From the NCBI GenBank assembly GCA_013364255.1, contig CP054936.1, positions 5,362,853 through 5,426,852 on the forward strand: a DNA stretch of 64,000 nucleotides. Reading direction: 5' to 3'. Shown in pieces: positions 26,184-34,855 of the stretch. Position 1 is the first letter of the stretch. The number at the start of each line of letters is the position of its first letter. The translations under genes were made by a program, and so were the position numbers. The notes under the pieces are model-generated. The model had not been told where the DNA came from and did not search any database. It was given only the letters and a program-made list of their open reading frames with translations. The stretch is from Streptomyces seoulensis (lineage in GTDB: Bacteria; Actinomycetota; Actinomycetes; Streptomycetales; Streptomycetaceae).

Positions 26184-27287
26184 GTGACCGGAACCGTCAC
26201 ACACGACCCGCCGCCCAGCGCCGCGGGGCGGCAGGGCAGACCACTGATCGTCACCGAGGACGCGGAGTTGCTCGACGACCTGCTGCGCCTGTGCGCGGCA
26301 GCGGGCGCGACGCCGGAAGTCCATCCCACGGTGCCCGAGCGCGGCGGCGGCTGGGAGGCCGCGCCGCTGGTGCTGGTCGGCGACGACGCCGCCCGGCGGG
26401 TGCGCGGAGCCGCGCGCAGACGCGGAGTGGTGCTGGTCGGCCGGGATCAGGACGACCCCGGCGTCTGGCGGCGGGCCGTCGAGATCGGCGCCGACCACGT
26501 GTTGGTGCTGCCCGACGGCGAGCAATGGCTGGTCGACCGGATCGCCGACGTCGCCGAGGGCGTCGGCCGGCCCGCTCTGACCGTCGGTGTCATCGGCGGC
26601 CGCGGCGGGGCCGGGGCGTCGACGCTGGCCTGTGCGCTGGCCGTCACCGCCGCGCGGGAGGGCCTGCGCGCGCTTCTGGTGGACGCCGACCCGCTGGGCG
26701 GCGGACTCGACGTACTGCTCGGCGGCGAGACGGCTGAGGGACTGCGCTGGCCGGCGTTCGCCGCCTCGCGCGGCCGGGTCGGCGGCGGCGCCCTGGAGGA
26801 GTCGCTGCCCGAGCTGCACTCCCTCCGGGTGCTCAGCTGGGACCGGGGCGACTGCGTCACCGTGCCGCCGCAGGCGGTCCGCGCGGTGCTTGCCGCGGCC
26901 CGCCGGCGCGGCGGTGCGGTGGTGGTCGACCTGCCCCGGCGCGTGGACGAAGCGGTCGCCGAGGTGCTCACGCAGCTCGACGTCGGGCTGCTCGTCGTCC
27001 CCGCCGAACTGCGCGCCGTGGCCGCCGCCGCACGGGTGGCCTCCGCCGTCGGGATGGTCCTGCGGGACCTGCGGGTGGCAGTCCGGGGCCCGTACGCGCC
27101 CGGTCTGGATGCTCGCGAGGTGGCCCGGCTGCTCGGTCTGCCACTGCTGGGCGAGGTGCCCGTGGAGTCCGGGCTGCGCCGCGTCGGCGAGGGCCGGACA
27201 CCGCCCGGCGCGACCGCGCGCGGTCCGCTGGCCCGGTTCTGCACCGCCTTCTGGGAGCGGGCGCTGACCGAGGCGGGTACCGCATGA
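26184..27287 (+). CDS. ssd: CpaE/TadZ-like septum site-determining protein Ssd
   Basis: A 367-residue MinD-superfamily protein. After a receiver-like N-terminal domain (LIVTEDAELLDDLLRLC) comes a degenerate nucleotide loop, GGRGGAGASTLACAL (residues 138-152). It lacks both Lys of the ParA motif, typical of the Ssd group (Rv3660c; SCO3557). It is then followed by ALLVDADPLGGGLDVLLG and VVVDLPRR. CpaE/TadZ proteins place the Tad machinery at the pole; mycobacterial Ssd inhibits division when overproduced. GTG start preceded by GGGGGACA. Its TGA overlaps the ATG of tadA. Confidence 0.88.
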   Translation: MTGTVTHDPPPSAAGRQGRPLIVTEDAELLDDLLRLCAAAGATPEVHPTVPERGGGWEAAPLVLVGDDAARRVRGAARRRGVVLVGRDQDDPGVWRRAVEIGADHVLVLPDGEQWLVDRIADVAEGVGRPALTVGVIGGRGGAGASTLACALAVTAAREGLRALLVDADPLGGGLDVLLGGETAEGLRWPAFAASRGRVGGGALEESLPELHSLRVLSWDRGDCVTVPPQAVRAVLAAARRRGGAVVVDLPRRVDEAVAEVLTQLDVGLLVVPAELRAVAAAARVASAVGMVLRDLRVAVRGPYAPGLDAREVARLLGLPLLGEVPVESGLRRVGEGRTPPGATARGPLARFCTAFWERALTEAGTA

Positions 27288-28588
27288 GGCCGGCGGCCGA
27301 GCAGCGGCGCCGCACCGATGCGCCGGGCGCGCGGACAGGCGCACGAAGCGCGCCCGGAGCGGCCGGCCCGCCCGGACCGGTCGGCGCGCCCGGCGCGGCC
27401 TCCGGGCCCGGGATGTCCGCCGACCTGCTGGACGGCGTACGGCAGTGGCTCGCGCGCAGCGGGGCCGAGCCGACACCCGCGCGCGTGGCGCAGGCGCTGC
27501 GCGAACAGGGCCGGGTGCTCGGGGACGCGGAGGTCCTCGGCGCGGCCGAGCGGCTGCGCTCGGAACTGATCGGCAGCGGCCCGCTGGAGCCCCTGCTCGC
27601 CGACCCGTCCGTGACCGACGTCCTCGTCTCGGGCCCGGACCAGGTCTGGGTGGACCGGGGCGGCGGACTGGAGCGGGTCCCCGTAGCCTTCCCCGACGCG
27701 GCGGCCGTACGGCGCCTGGCGCAGCGTCTGGCCGCGGTGGCCGGCCGGCGGCTGGACGACGCCCGGCCGTGGGTCGACGCCCGGCTGCCCGACGGCACCC
27801 GGTTGCACGCGGTGCTGCCCCCGGTCGCGGTCGGCTGCGCCTGTCTGTCCCTGCGGGTCGTCCGGCCACGCGCTTTCACGCTCGGCGAGCTGGTGGCGGC
27901 GGGCACGGTGCCACCGGGCGGGGACCGGGTGCTGCGGGCACTGATCGAGGCCCGCCTGTCCTTCCTCATCAGCGGCGGGACCGGCACCGGCAAGACCACG
28001 CTGCTCAGCGCGCTGCTGGGGCTGGTCGGGCCGGGTGAGCGGATCGTGCTCGCGGAGGACTCCGCGGAGCTTCGGCCCGACCACCCGCACGTCGTCCGCC
28101 TGGAGACCAGACCCGCCAACCAGGAGGGCGCGGGCCTGGTCACTCTCGAAGACCTGGTGCGGCAGGCGCTGCGCATGCGGCCGGACCGGCTGGTCGTGGG
28201 CGAGGTGCGCGGCGGCGAGGTGGTCCATCTGCTGGCCGCGCTGAACACCGGCCACGAAGGCGGCTGCGGCACGGTGCACGCCAACGCGGCGGCGGACGTT
28301 CCCGCACGGCTGGAGGCGCTGGGCACCGCCGCCGGGCTGGACCGGGCCGCGTTGCACAGCCAACTGGCCGCCGCGCTGTCCGTGGTGGTGCATCTGGTGC
28401 GGGACCGCGCCGGACGGCGGCGGATCGCCGAGGTGCGCGTGCTGGAACGGGACGCCTCGGGGCTGGTGCGGACCGTGCCGGCGCTGCGCTGGGGCGCGGA
28501 CGCGTTCGTGGCGGAACAGGGCTGGGAGCGGCTGCGGGGGCTGCTCCGCGCCGAGAACGGGGAGGGAAACGGTGGGCGCAGTGGGTGA
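27284..28588 (+). CDS. tadA: TadA/CpaF secretion ATPase
   Basis: A 434-residue type II/IV secretion ATPase. A Pro/Ala/Gly-rich start of ~43 residues precedes the N-terminal domain (DLLDGVRQWLARSG). The catalytic core has Walker A GGTGTGKTTL (231-240), the Asp box ERIVLAEDSAEL, Walker B RMRPDRLVVGEVRGGEV and the His box GHEGGCGTVHAN. It powers assembly of Flp-like pili or a secreted pseudopilus from the inner membrane. Translationally coupled to ssd. An internal ATG at residue 44 (MSADLLDG) is an alternative start. Confidence 0.93.
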   Translation: MRPAAEQRRRTDAPGARTGARSAPGAAGPPGPVGAPGAASGPGMSADLLDGVRQWLARSGAEPTPARVAQALREQGRVLGDAEVLGAAERLRSELIGSGPLEPLLADPSVTDVLVSGPDQVWVDRGGGLERVPVAFPDAAAVRRLAQRLAAVAGRRLDDARPWVDARLPDGTRLHAVLPPVAVGCACLSLRVVRPRAFTLGELVAAGTVPPGGDRVLRALIEARLSFLISGGTGTGKTTLLSALLGLVGPGERIVLAEDSAELRPDHPHVVRLETRPANQEGAGLVTLEDLVRQALRMRPDRLVVGEVRGGEVVHLLAALNTGHEGGCGTVHANAAADVPARLEALGTAAGLDRAALHSQLAAALSVVVHLVRDRAGRRRIAEVRVLERDASGLVRTVPALRWGADAFVAEQGWERLRGLLRAENGEGNGGRSG

Positions 28589-29462
28589 GTGGTCCATGGG
28601 GCCGACGACGGGGGCGGCGGTGCTGTGCGCCGGGGTGGCCGTATGGCTGGCCGGCGGGAGGCGTTGCACCGCTCGACGGGCGAGGTCGCTGTTCGCGGGC
28701 ACCGGTGCGGACGCGGGTGCGGGTGTGGGACCGCCCGGCTGGGACCGGGTGCGTGCCGAACTGGACCGGTTGCGCGGCAGGTCGGCGGTGGAGTGGTGGG
28801 CGCCGGTCGCCGGGCTGCTGCTGGCGGTGCTGGGCGCGTCCGTGCTGCCGGTGGTCGCGGGAGCGGCCGCGGTGCCGGTGCTGCGCCGCACCCGGCTGGC
28901 CCGGACCGCGCGCCGGGCACGGGAGCGGCGGACGGACGCGGTGATCGCCCTGTGCGGGGCGCTCGCCGGGGAGGTGCGAGCCGGACGGCAGCCCGGTGAG
29001 GCGCTGTTGTGCGCCGCGCGGGACTGTGGCGGTTTCGGCCAGGCCCGGGCGGCGGTGCTGGCGGCGGCGAGGTTCGGCGGGGACGTGCCCGGCGCGTTGA
29101 CCGTGGCCGCACGGCGGCCGGGTGCGGAGGGACTGCGCGGGCTCGCCGCCTGCTGGCGGGTGGCGGTGGACCAGGGCGCGGGCCTGGCGGCCGGACTCGA
29201 CCGGCTCGAAGCGGCCCTGCGCGCGGAGCGCGACCAACGCAACGATCTGCGCGCACAGTTGGCGGGCGCTCGGGCCACCGCCGTGATGCTGGCCGGCCTG
29301 CCGGTCCTGGGGCTGCTGCTCGGCACGGCGATGGGCGCCGACCCGCTGCATGTGCTGCTGCACACCGGAGCCGGCCTGGGCTGCCTCGTCGTCGGCGGGG
29401 CGCTGGAGGGCGTCGGGCTGTGGTGGGTGTCGGGCATCGTGCGACGGGCGGAGGCGGCATGA
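28572..29462 (+). CDS. tadB: TadB-like T2SSF inner-membrane platform protein
   Basis: A 296-residue membrane protein with a type II secretion F domain. N-terminal helices (~8-25 and 75-105) are followed by the cytoplasmic helical bundle (EVRAGRQPGEALLCAARDCGG and further) and C-terminal helices (MLAGLPVLGLLLGTAMG and GAGLGCLVVGGALEGVGL). It forms the pilus platform with TadC. The GTG at 28572 overlaps the end of tadA by 17 bases and has GGAGGGAAAC at correct distance. Family size is about 300. Confidence 0.85.
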   Translation: MGAVGEWSMGPTTGAAVLCAGVAVWLAGGRRCTARRARSLFAGTGADAGAGVGPPGWDRVRAELDRLRGRSAVEWWAPVAGLLLAVLGASVLPVVAGAAAVPVLRRTRLARTARRARERRTDAVIALCGALAGEVRAGRQPGEALLCAARDCGGFGQARAAVLAAARFGGDVPGALTVAARRPGAEGLRGLAACWRVAVDQGAGLAAGLDRLEAALRAERDQRNDLRAQLAGARATAVMLAGLPVLGLLLGTAMGADPLHVLLHTGAGLGCLVVGGALEGVGLWWVSGIVRRAEAA

Positions 29463-30253
29463 GCGCGGACGTTGTCCACAGGCTGGGGATGATTGTGGGG
29501 GTCTCCGTACTCCTCTGGGCGGCGGTGCGCGGGCCGACGGCTCTGCGCCGGGAGCACAGAGCCAGGCGGCGACTGCTCTCGCTGCTGGACCCGGGGGCGG
29601 CCCGACGGGCGGAGCGCTCCGGGCTTCGGCTCCCCGTCCCGCGGGCGGCGCGGCGGTGGCTGCCGGTCGCGGGAGTCGTCGGCGCCGGGTGGGTGCTGAT
29701 CGGCGGGCTCACCGGAACCGTCGTCGGGCTGGCCTGCGCGGCCGGGCTGTGGCGGTGGCGGCAGCGGGTCCTCGGCCGGCCCGAAGCGGAGTTCGACACG
29801 GCCGAGGCCGCCCGCCATCTTCCCCTGGCCGCCGATCTGCTGGCCGCCTGCATCGCGGCCGGAGCCGGCCCCGTGATCGCCGCCCAGGCGGTCGGGGAGG
29901 CGCTGGGCGGAGCCGTGGGGGAAGCGCTGGCCCGGGGCGCGGCGGAGGTACGGCTCGGCGGCGCGCCGGCGGACGCCTGGCGTCGGCTCGCCTCGATACC
30001 GGGCGCCGCGGCGCTGGCGCGGCTGCTGGAGCGGGCCGGTGAGTCCGGCCTGCCCGCCGCCGGACCGGTGGCGCGCCTCGCGGCCGACGTCCGCGCCGAG
30101 CGGTCGCGTTCGGCCACGGTCCGGGCCCGCAGAGCGGCCGTCCTGGTCACCGGTCCGGTGGGGCTGTGCTTCCTGCCCGCCTTCGTGGCGGTCGGCGTAC
30201 TGCCCGTGGTGATCGGCCTGGCGGGCGGGGCGCTGAGAGGAGGTGGCGGCTGA
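29459..30253 (+). CDS. tadC: TadC-like T2SSF inner-membrane platform protein
   Basis: A 264-residue protein with an N-terminal helix, a hydrophobic pair around residues 68-100, then a T2SSF-like bundle (AARHLPLAADLLAACIAAGAGP and onward) and a C-terminal hairpin of two hydrophobic helices (GPVGLCFLPAFVAVGVLPVV). It pairs with TadB as the platform of the Tad system. ATGA overlap with tadB. It resembles mycobacterial Rv3657c in place and length. Confidence 0.83.
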   Translation: MSADVVHRLGMIVGVSVLLWAAVRGPTALRREHRARRRLLSLLDPGAARRAERSGLRLPVPRAARRWLPVAGVVGAGWVLIGGLTGTVVGLACAAGLWRWRQRVLGRPEAEFDTAEAARHLPLAADLLAACIAAGAGPVIAAQAVGEALGGAVGEALARGAAEVRLGGAPADAWRRLASIPGAAALARLLERAGESGLPAAGPVARLAADVRAERSRSATVRARRAAVLVTGPVGLCFLPAFVAVGVLPVVIGLAGGALRGGGG

Positions 30254-30461
30254 GGCGGCGGTGGAGGCGCACGGCGCGCACGAGTGGACGCCGTGCGCAG
30301 GCTCGCACGGCATGAGACGCACGGCATGAGACGCACGGCATGGGACGTGCGGCATGGGACGTGCGGTGCGCGAGGCGCGCACCGCACGGAACGCGGGACA
30401 CGACCGCCGCGAAGGGCGCGGCGCGTCGGGAACGACGGAACGAGACCTCACGGGGGTTCTG

Positions 30462-30662
30462 ATGTACGAGATGGTGCGGGCACGGCTGCGTGCCCTGGTG
30501 GGCCGGATGCGCCGGGACGCGGGGATGGTCACCTCGGAGTACGCGATGGGCATCATCGCGGCGGTGGCGTTCGCCGTGCTGCTGTACGAGGTGGTGACCA
30601 GCGGACAGGTCAAGACCGAGTTGCAGAACATCGTGAAGCGGGCGCTCAGTGCCCGGATGTGA
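30462..30662 (+). CDS. Flp-type pilin, DUF4244
   Basis: A 66-residue protein with the class III prepilin layout. A short basic leader ends at Gly21; the processing site G/MVTSEY has Glu at +5, then a ~18-residue hydrophobic helix (MGIIAAVAFAVLLYEVV) and a short polar end. This is the major pilin candidate of the locus (Rv3656c-like). No prepilin peptidase gene lies in the window, so processing must come from elsewhere. Start ATG at 30462 is chosen for family length; the frame is open 108 bases upstream. About 200 bases separate it from tadC, the longest gap in the operon, perhaps holding its own promoter. Confidence 0.85.
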   Translation: MYEMVRARLRALVGRMRRDAGMVTSEYAMGIIAAVAFAVLLYEVVTSGQVKTELQNIVKRALSARM

Positions 30663-31041
30663 GCGCAGCCGCGGACGAGGGGGCGACCGGGGGTTCGTGA
30701 CGGCGGAGGCCGGCATGGTCCTGCCCGTGCTGGTGCTGGTGGTGACCGCGCTGGTGTGGGGGCTGCTGGTCGTGGTCGCCCGGATCCAGTGCGTGGACGC
30801 CGCCCGGGTGGGTGCGCGGGCTGCGGCGCGGCAGGACCCGGAGGACGCGGTCGTCGCGGCCGTCCGGGGCGCCGCGCCGCACGGGGCGACGGTCACCGTG
30901 ACCAGGGACGAAGGACACGTTCGGGTGGTCGTGGCGGCCGCCCCGCCGGGGCTGGGGGCGCTGCCCTTCGCGATCCGGGAGCAGGCCGTGGCGGACGCGG
31001 AGGAGACGGTGGGGGCACGGCCGGGGGAGGCGGCCTCATGA
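30649..31041 (+). CDS. tadE: TadE-like pseudopilin
   Basis: A 130-residue protein with a basic start ending GDRGFVTAEAGMVLP, in which Glu is followed by one long hydrophobic helix (VLPVLVLVVTALVWGLLVVVA), the TadE hallmark. The rest is a small extracytoplasmic domain. It overlaps the pilin gene by 14 bases, so the GTG at 30649 is likely real. It probably caps or nucleates the pilus. The stop overlaps the next ATG. Confidence 0.83.
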   Translation: MPGCERSRGRGGDRGFVTAEAGMVLPVLVLVVTALVWGLLVVVARIQCVDAARVGARAAARQDPEDAVVAAVRGAAPHGATVTVTRDEGHVRVVVAAAPPGLGALPFAIREQAVADAEETVGARPGEAAS

Positions 31042-31661
31042 GGGACCGCTTCGCGGCCCGCGACCGCGGCTCGGCCACTGTGTGGAGCCTGGGCGCGATC
31101 ACCCTGCTGTGCGTGGTGTTCGGTGTCGGCCTCGCACTGGGGCAGGCCGTGGTCACCCGGCACCGCGCGGCCGGGGCCGCCGACCTCGCGGCGCTGGCCG
31201 CGGCGGACCACTGGTCCGAGGGCGGTACGGCCGCCTGCGCCAGGGCGGACCGGCTGGCACGGGCGCAGCACACCCGGCTCGTGCGGTGCGCGATCGTGGG
31301 CGACACCTCCGATGTGACGGCGGTGTCGGAACGCGGGCCGTTCACGGCGCGGGCCCGGGCGAGGGCGGGGCCGGCGGCTCCCGGCCTCACCGGGGCGGGT
31401 CAAGGAGCCGCCGGTGCCTCCTCCGGTGCCTCTTCCTCCGGTTCCTCCGGGGCTCCCTTCAGCAGCACCGTCAGCAGGCGGACGGCGCCTCTCTTGTGGA
31501 GCGGGTCGTTGCCGTTGCCGCACTTGGGGGACTGGATGCAGGACGGGCACCCGGCGTCGCACTCGCAGGAGGCGATGGCCTCGCGGGTGGCGGTGAGCCA
31601 GGAGCGGGCGGTGCGGAAGGCGCGTTCCGCGAAGCCCGCGCCGCCCGGGTGGCCGTCGTAG
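31038..31661 (+). CDS. TadE/TadG-like protein with an overrun C-terminus
   Basis: Begins DRGSATVWSLGAITLLCVVFGVGLALGQ, a charged start and single helix as in the Rv3654c/Rv3655c-type proteins that close actinobacterial tad loci. The body (AAGAADLAALAAADHW, then ARADRLARAQHTRLVRCAIVG) is well conserved to about residue 115. After that the frame has no stop for ~85 more codons and runs 262 bases into the opposite-strand helicase gene, whose reverse it merely reads. The genuine protein probably ends near the helicase stop; this copy seems to have lost its own stop codon. Confidence 0.7.
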   Translation: MRDRFAARDRGSATVWSLGAITLLCVVFGVGLALGQAVVTRHRAAGAADLAALAAADHWSEGGTAACARADRLARAQHTRLVRCAIVGDTSDVTAVSERGPFTARARARAGPAAPGLTGAGQGAAGASSGASSSGSSGAPFSSTVSRRTAPLLWSGSLPLPHLGDWMQDGHPASHSQEAMASRVAVSQERAVRKARSAKPAPPGWPS

Positions 31662-33892
31662 ACGAAGACCGTGGGCAGCAGCGTGTCCGGGTGCAGCGGG
31701 ATGGAGACACCGCCGATGTCCCAGCGGTCGCAGGTCGCGAACAGGGGCAGCATGCCGATCGACGCGTGCTCGGCGGCGTGCAGGGCGCCGCCGAGGATCT
31801 CCGGGTTGATCCGGGCCTCGTCGAGCTGGTCCTCGGTGACCGTCCACCACACGGCGCGGGTGCGCAGCGTACGAGGAGGGAGGTCGAGTTTCGTCTCACC
31901 CAGCACTTCACCGGTGATGACCCGTCGGCGCAGGAAGGAGACCACCTGGTTGGTGACCTCGACGGAGCCGTAGCAGAGGCGGCCGTCGCCCCAGGGGACG
32001 GTGACGTCCGTCTCCAGGACGGAGATGGCCGTCGTGTCGCGGGCGACCGTCGTGTAGGGCGGGTTCGCTTCTTCGACCAGGGCGACCGAGTCGTCCAGGT
32101 CGAGGGAGCGCACCAGGTAGGTACGGCCCTGGTGCAGGTGGACCGCGCCCTCGTGCACCGCCGTGTGGGAGGCGGCCTCGTCGACCGTGCCGAGCAGCCG
32201 TCCGGTGCCGGATTCCACGATCTGCACCGGCCGGCCGCCCTCACCGCGGATGTCCGTCAGGTCCGCTGCCCGCTCCCGGCGCGTCCAGTGCCAGGCCCTG
32301 GTCCGGCGGCGCAGCAGCTTCGCGGCCTCCAGCTGGGGCAGCAGGTCCGCGCACGCCGGCCCGAACAGGTCCACGTCCTCCTCGGTGAGGGGCAGCTCGG
32401 CGGCGGCCGCGCACAGGTGCGGGGCGAGGACGTAGGGGTTGTCGGGGTCGAGGACGGTGGATTCGACCGGCCGGTCGAACAGCGCCTCCGGGTGGTGGAC
32501 GAGGAAGGTGTCCAGCGGGTCGTCGCGGGCGACCAGCACCGCCAGGGCGCCCTGCCCGGCCCGGCCGGCCCGGCCCGCCTGCTGCCACAGGGAAGCGCGG
32601 GTGCCGGGGTACCCGGAGATCACCACGGCGTCCAGGCCGGAGACGTCGACGCCTAGTTCCAGGGCGGTGGTGGCGGCCAGGCCCAGCAGCTCGCCGGAGT
32701 GCAGGGCGCGTTCCAGGGCGCGGCGCTCCTCGGGGAGGTAGCCGCCCCGGTACGCCGCGACACGCCGGGCCAGCGGCCGGTCGATCTCCGCCAGCCGTTC
32801 CTGGGCGATCACCGAGATCAGCTCGGCGCCGCGCCGGGAGCGCACGAAGGCGACCGAGCGGACGCCTTGCAGGGTGAGGTCGGTCAGCAGGTCGGCGGTC
32901 TCGGCGGTGGCGGTGCGGCGCACCGGGGCGCCCCGTTCGCCGTGCAGTTCGGTGAGCGGGGGCTCCCAGAGGGCGAACACCAGTTCACCGCGGGGCGAGG
33001 CGTCGTCGGCCACCTCCACCACGGGCAGCCCGGTGAGGCGTCCGGCCGCCGCCGAGGGCTCGGCCGCGGTCGCCGAGGCCAGCAGGAAGACGGGGGAGGC
33101 GCCATAACGCGCGCACAGCCGGCGCAGGCGGCGCAGGACCTGGGCGACATGAGAGCCGAAGACGCCCCGGTAGGTGTGGCACTCGTCGATGACGACGTAC
33201 TTCAGGGCCCGCAGGAAGGAGGACCAGCGCGGGTGCGAGGGCAGGATCCCGCGGTGCAGCATGTCCGGGTTGGTCAGCACGTAGTTGGCGTACTGACGGA
33301 CCCATTCGCGTTCTTCCACCGGCGTGTCGCCGTCGTACACGGCGGGGCGCACGGCGGTGCCCAGGGGGCGGGCGAGTTCCCGCACGGCGCGCTGCTGGTC
33401 GGCCGCCAGGGCCTTGGTGGGCGCCAGGTAGAGGGTGGTGGCGCCGCGGCCGTTGGCGGCCTCGGAGCCGTCCAGGAGCGTGGACAGCACCGGCACCAGA
33501 TACGCCAGGGACTTGCCGGACGCCGTGCCCGTGGCGACGACCACCGAGTCCCCGTCGAGGGCGTGCTCGGCGACGCGTGCCTGGTGGGCCCACGGGTGCT
33601 CGATCCCGCACGCCTGGACGGCCGCGATGACCTCCGGACGAATCCGGTCCGGCCAGACGGCATGCCGACCCGCCCGCGGGGGCAAGTGCTCCGTATGAGT
33701 GATGCGTGCAGCCCGGCTCGGCCCCGAGGCGAGCCGGTCCAGGACCGCGCCCGGCGTCGGGCGGGTCGCGGCGTCCGTCGGGGATCCTTCGGATCGGTGA
33801 TTCTTGGCCATTGGCACCGAGTGTGTCACCGGTGTGACGGACAATGGAGCCAAGGCGTCGTGCACGCCTGCCGGTAAGTGATTGAATGCCAT
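31400..33892 (-). CDS. DEAD/DEAH-box helicase with DUF1998 zinc C-terminus
   Basis: An 830-residue superfamily 2 helicase of the YprA/Mrf1-like group (mycobacterial Rv3649). Walker A is ATGTASGKS (120-128) and motif II is VIDECHTYRG; SATAAEP and the motif VI segment QQAGRAGRAGQGALAVLVA follow. The C-terminal DUF1998 domain ends with four clustered Cys (CECDAGCPSCIQSPKC) for metal binding. MrfA-type members unwind DNA 3'-5' in mitomycin-type crosslink repair. The ATG at 33892 lies 82 bases from the divergent bldG start, so its 5' region overlaps the bldG promoter. Confidence 0.92.
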   Translation of the reverse strand: MAFNHLPAGVHDALAPLSVTPVTHSVPMAKNHRSEGSPTDAATRPTPGAVLDRLASGPSRAARITHTEHLPPRAGRHAVWPDRIRPEVIAAVQACGIEHPWAHQARVAEHALDGDSVVVATGTASGKSLAYLVPVLSTLLDGSEAANGRGATTLYLAPTKALAADQQRAVRELARPLGTAVRPAVYDGDTPVEEREWVRQYANYVLTNPDMLHRGILPSHPRWSSFLRALKYVVIDECHTYRGVFGSHVAQVLRRLRRLCARYGASPVFLLASATAAEPSAAAGRLTGLPVVEVADDASPRGELVFALWEPPLTELHGERGAPVRRTATAETADLLTDLTLQGVRSVAFVRSRRGAELISVIAQERLAEIDRPLARRVAAYRGGYLPEERRALERALHSGELLGLAATTALELGVDVSGLDAVVISGYPGTRASLWQQAGRAGRAGQGALAVLVARDDPLDTFLVHHPEALFDRPVESTVLDPDNPYVLAPHLCAAAAELPLTEEDVDLFGPACADLLPQLEAAKLLRRRTRAWHWTRRERAADLTDIRGEGGRPVQIVESGTGRLLGTVDEAASHTAVHEGAVHLHQGRTYLVRSLDLDDSVALVEEANPPYTTVARDTTAISVLETDVTVPWGDGRLCYGSVEVTNQVVSFLRRRVITGEVLGETKLDLPPRTLRTRAVWWTVTEDQLDEARINPEILGGALHAAEHASIGMLPLFATCDRWDIGGVSIPLHPDTLLPTVFVYDGHPGGAGFAERAFRTARSWLTATREAIASCECDAGCPSCIQSPKCGNGNDPLHKRGAVRLLTVLLKGAPEEPEEEAPEEAPAAP

Positions 33893-33974
33893 CGCGGCTG
33901 GCGAACCGTCCCGGGGGGCTTCAAGCCGAGGTGCCCGAGGGGCGACCGCTCGATAGCAAGGTGCTGGAGGATCC

Positions 33975-34316
33975 GTGGACCTGTCCCTGTCGACCCGTAC
34001 CGTCGGCGATCGTACGGTCGTCGAGGTCGGTGGCGAAATCGACGTATATACCGCGCCAAAGCTGCGCGAACAGCTGGTCGAGCTGGTGAACGACGGGAAT
34101 TTCCACCTCGTCGTCGACATGGAGGGCGTGGACTTCCTCGACTCCACCGGGCTCGGCGTGCTGGTCGGCGGTCTGAAGCGAGTGCGTGCCCATGAGGGCT
34201 CGCTGCGCCTGGTCTGCAACCAGGAGCGCATTCTGAAGATCTTCCGCATCACCGGTCTGACCAAGGTGTTCCCGATCCACACCTCGGTCGACGAAGCGGT
34301 GGCGGCCACCGACTGA
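33975..34316 (+). CDS. bldG: anti-sigma factor antagonist BldG
   Basis: STAS-domain protein of 113 residues, the length of BldG. The phosphorylation site is Ser57 in VDFLDSTGLGVLVGG. Unphosphorylated BldG binds and removes anti-sigma factors, and it is required for aerial growth and antibiotic production in Streptomyces. GTG start with GGAGG ahead. The next gene on the same strand is its presumed partner kinase/anti-sigma factor; in S. coelicolor both mono- and bicistronic transcripts are reported. Confidence 0.96.
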   Translation: MDLSLSTRTVGDRTVVEVGGEIDVYTAPKLREQLVELVNDGNFHLVVDMEGVDFLDSTGLGVLVGGLKRVRAHEGSLRLVCNQERILKIFRITGLTKVFPIHTSVDEAVAATD

Positions 34317-34423
34317 CCGTCGGCCCCGGGCCGTCGTCCGGGGCGGAAGAAGTACACGCGGGGGACCGGGCTCTTCGGCGGCCCGGCCCCTCGACAGCAC
34401 GCCCGTAGCTCCTAGGGGGATGC

Positions 34424-34855
34424 ATGGCCACCGTCGAACTCCGCTTCAGCGCGCAGCCCGAGCACGTCAGGACCGCCCGGCTGGTGGCGGCAGCGGTGGC
34501 GCGCAGGGCCGGAGTCGACGAGGCCGTCCTCGACGAGGTCCGCCTCGCCGTCGGCGAGGCCTGCTCCCGTGCGGTGGGGCTGCACCGGAACGGCGGCATC
34601 GCCGCGCCGGTGACGGTGACGCTGACCGAGGAGGAGAAGCAGTTCTCCATCGCGGTCGGCGACGAGGCTCCGCACGCGTCGCACCATCCCGGGGACGCCC
34701 CGGGGGCCGTGGACGAGGCGGAAGCCGAGGAGGACGAGATGGGCCTCGCGGTCATCAGCGGCCTCGTCGACGACGTGCAGGTCACGAGCGGTGAGGGCGG
34801 GGGCCGGATCAAGATGACCTGGCCGACGACTCCACCGGCCGTGGTGCTCACCTGA
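34424..34855 (+). CDS. RsbW-like anti-sigma factor (ApgA-type), partner of BldG
   Basis: A 143-residue GHKL-fold protein. The N box VLDEVRLAVGEACSRAV is clear (Glu and Asn-like position), and MGLAVISGLVDDV takes the place of the G1 loop region. The second ATP box is weak, with an acidic insert (EAEAEEDE), so kinase activity is uncertain. It corresponds to the gene downstream of bldG in S. coelicolor, named apgA and shown to interact with BldG. Start ATG after TAGGGGG. A strong hairpin follows the stop. Confidence 0.87.
   Translation: MATVELRFSAQPEHVRTARLVAAAVARRAGVDEAVLDEVRLAVGEACSRAVGLHRNGGIAAPVTVTLTEEEKQFSIAVGDEAPHASHHPGDAPGAVDEAEAEEDEMGLAVISGLVDDVQVTSGEGGGRIKMTWPTTPPAVVLT

Noticed and set aside
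26447..30631. Long minus-strand open frames across the tad operon
   Set aside because: Reverse reading of ssd, tadA, tadB and tadC; low-complexity Ser/Arg/Pro sequence without motifs.
34020..34070. Ribosome-site or TTA-codon control of bldG
   Set aside because: No TTA codon is present in the reading frame; nothing unusual beyond the GTG start.
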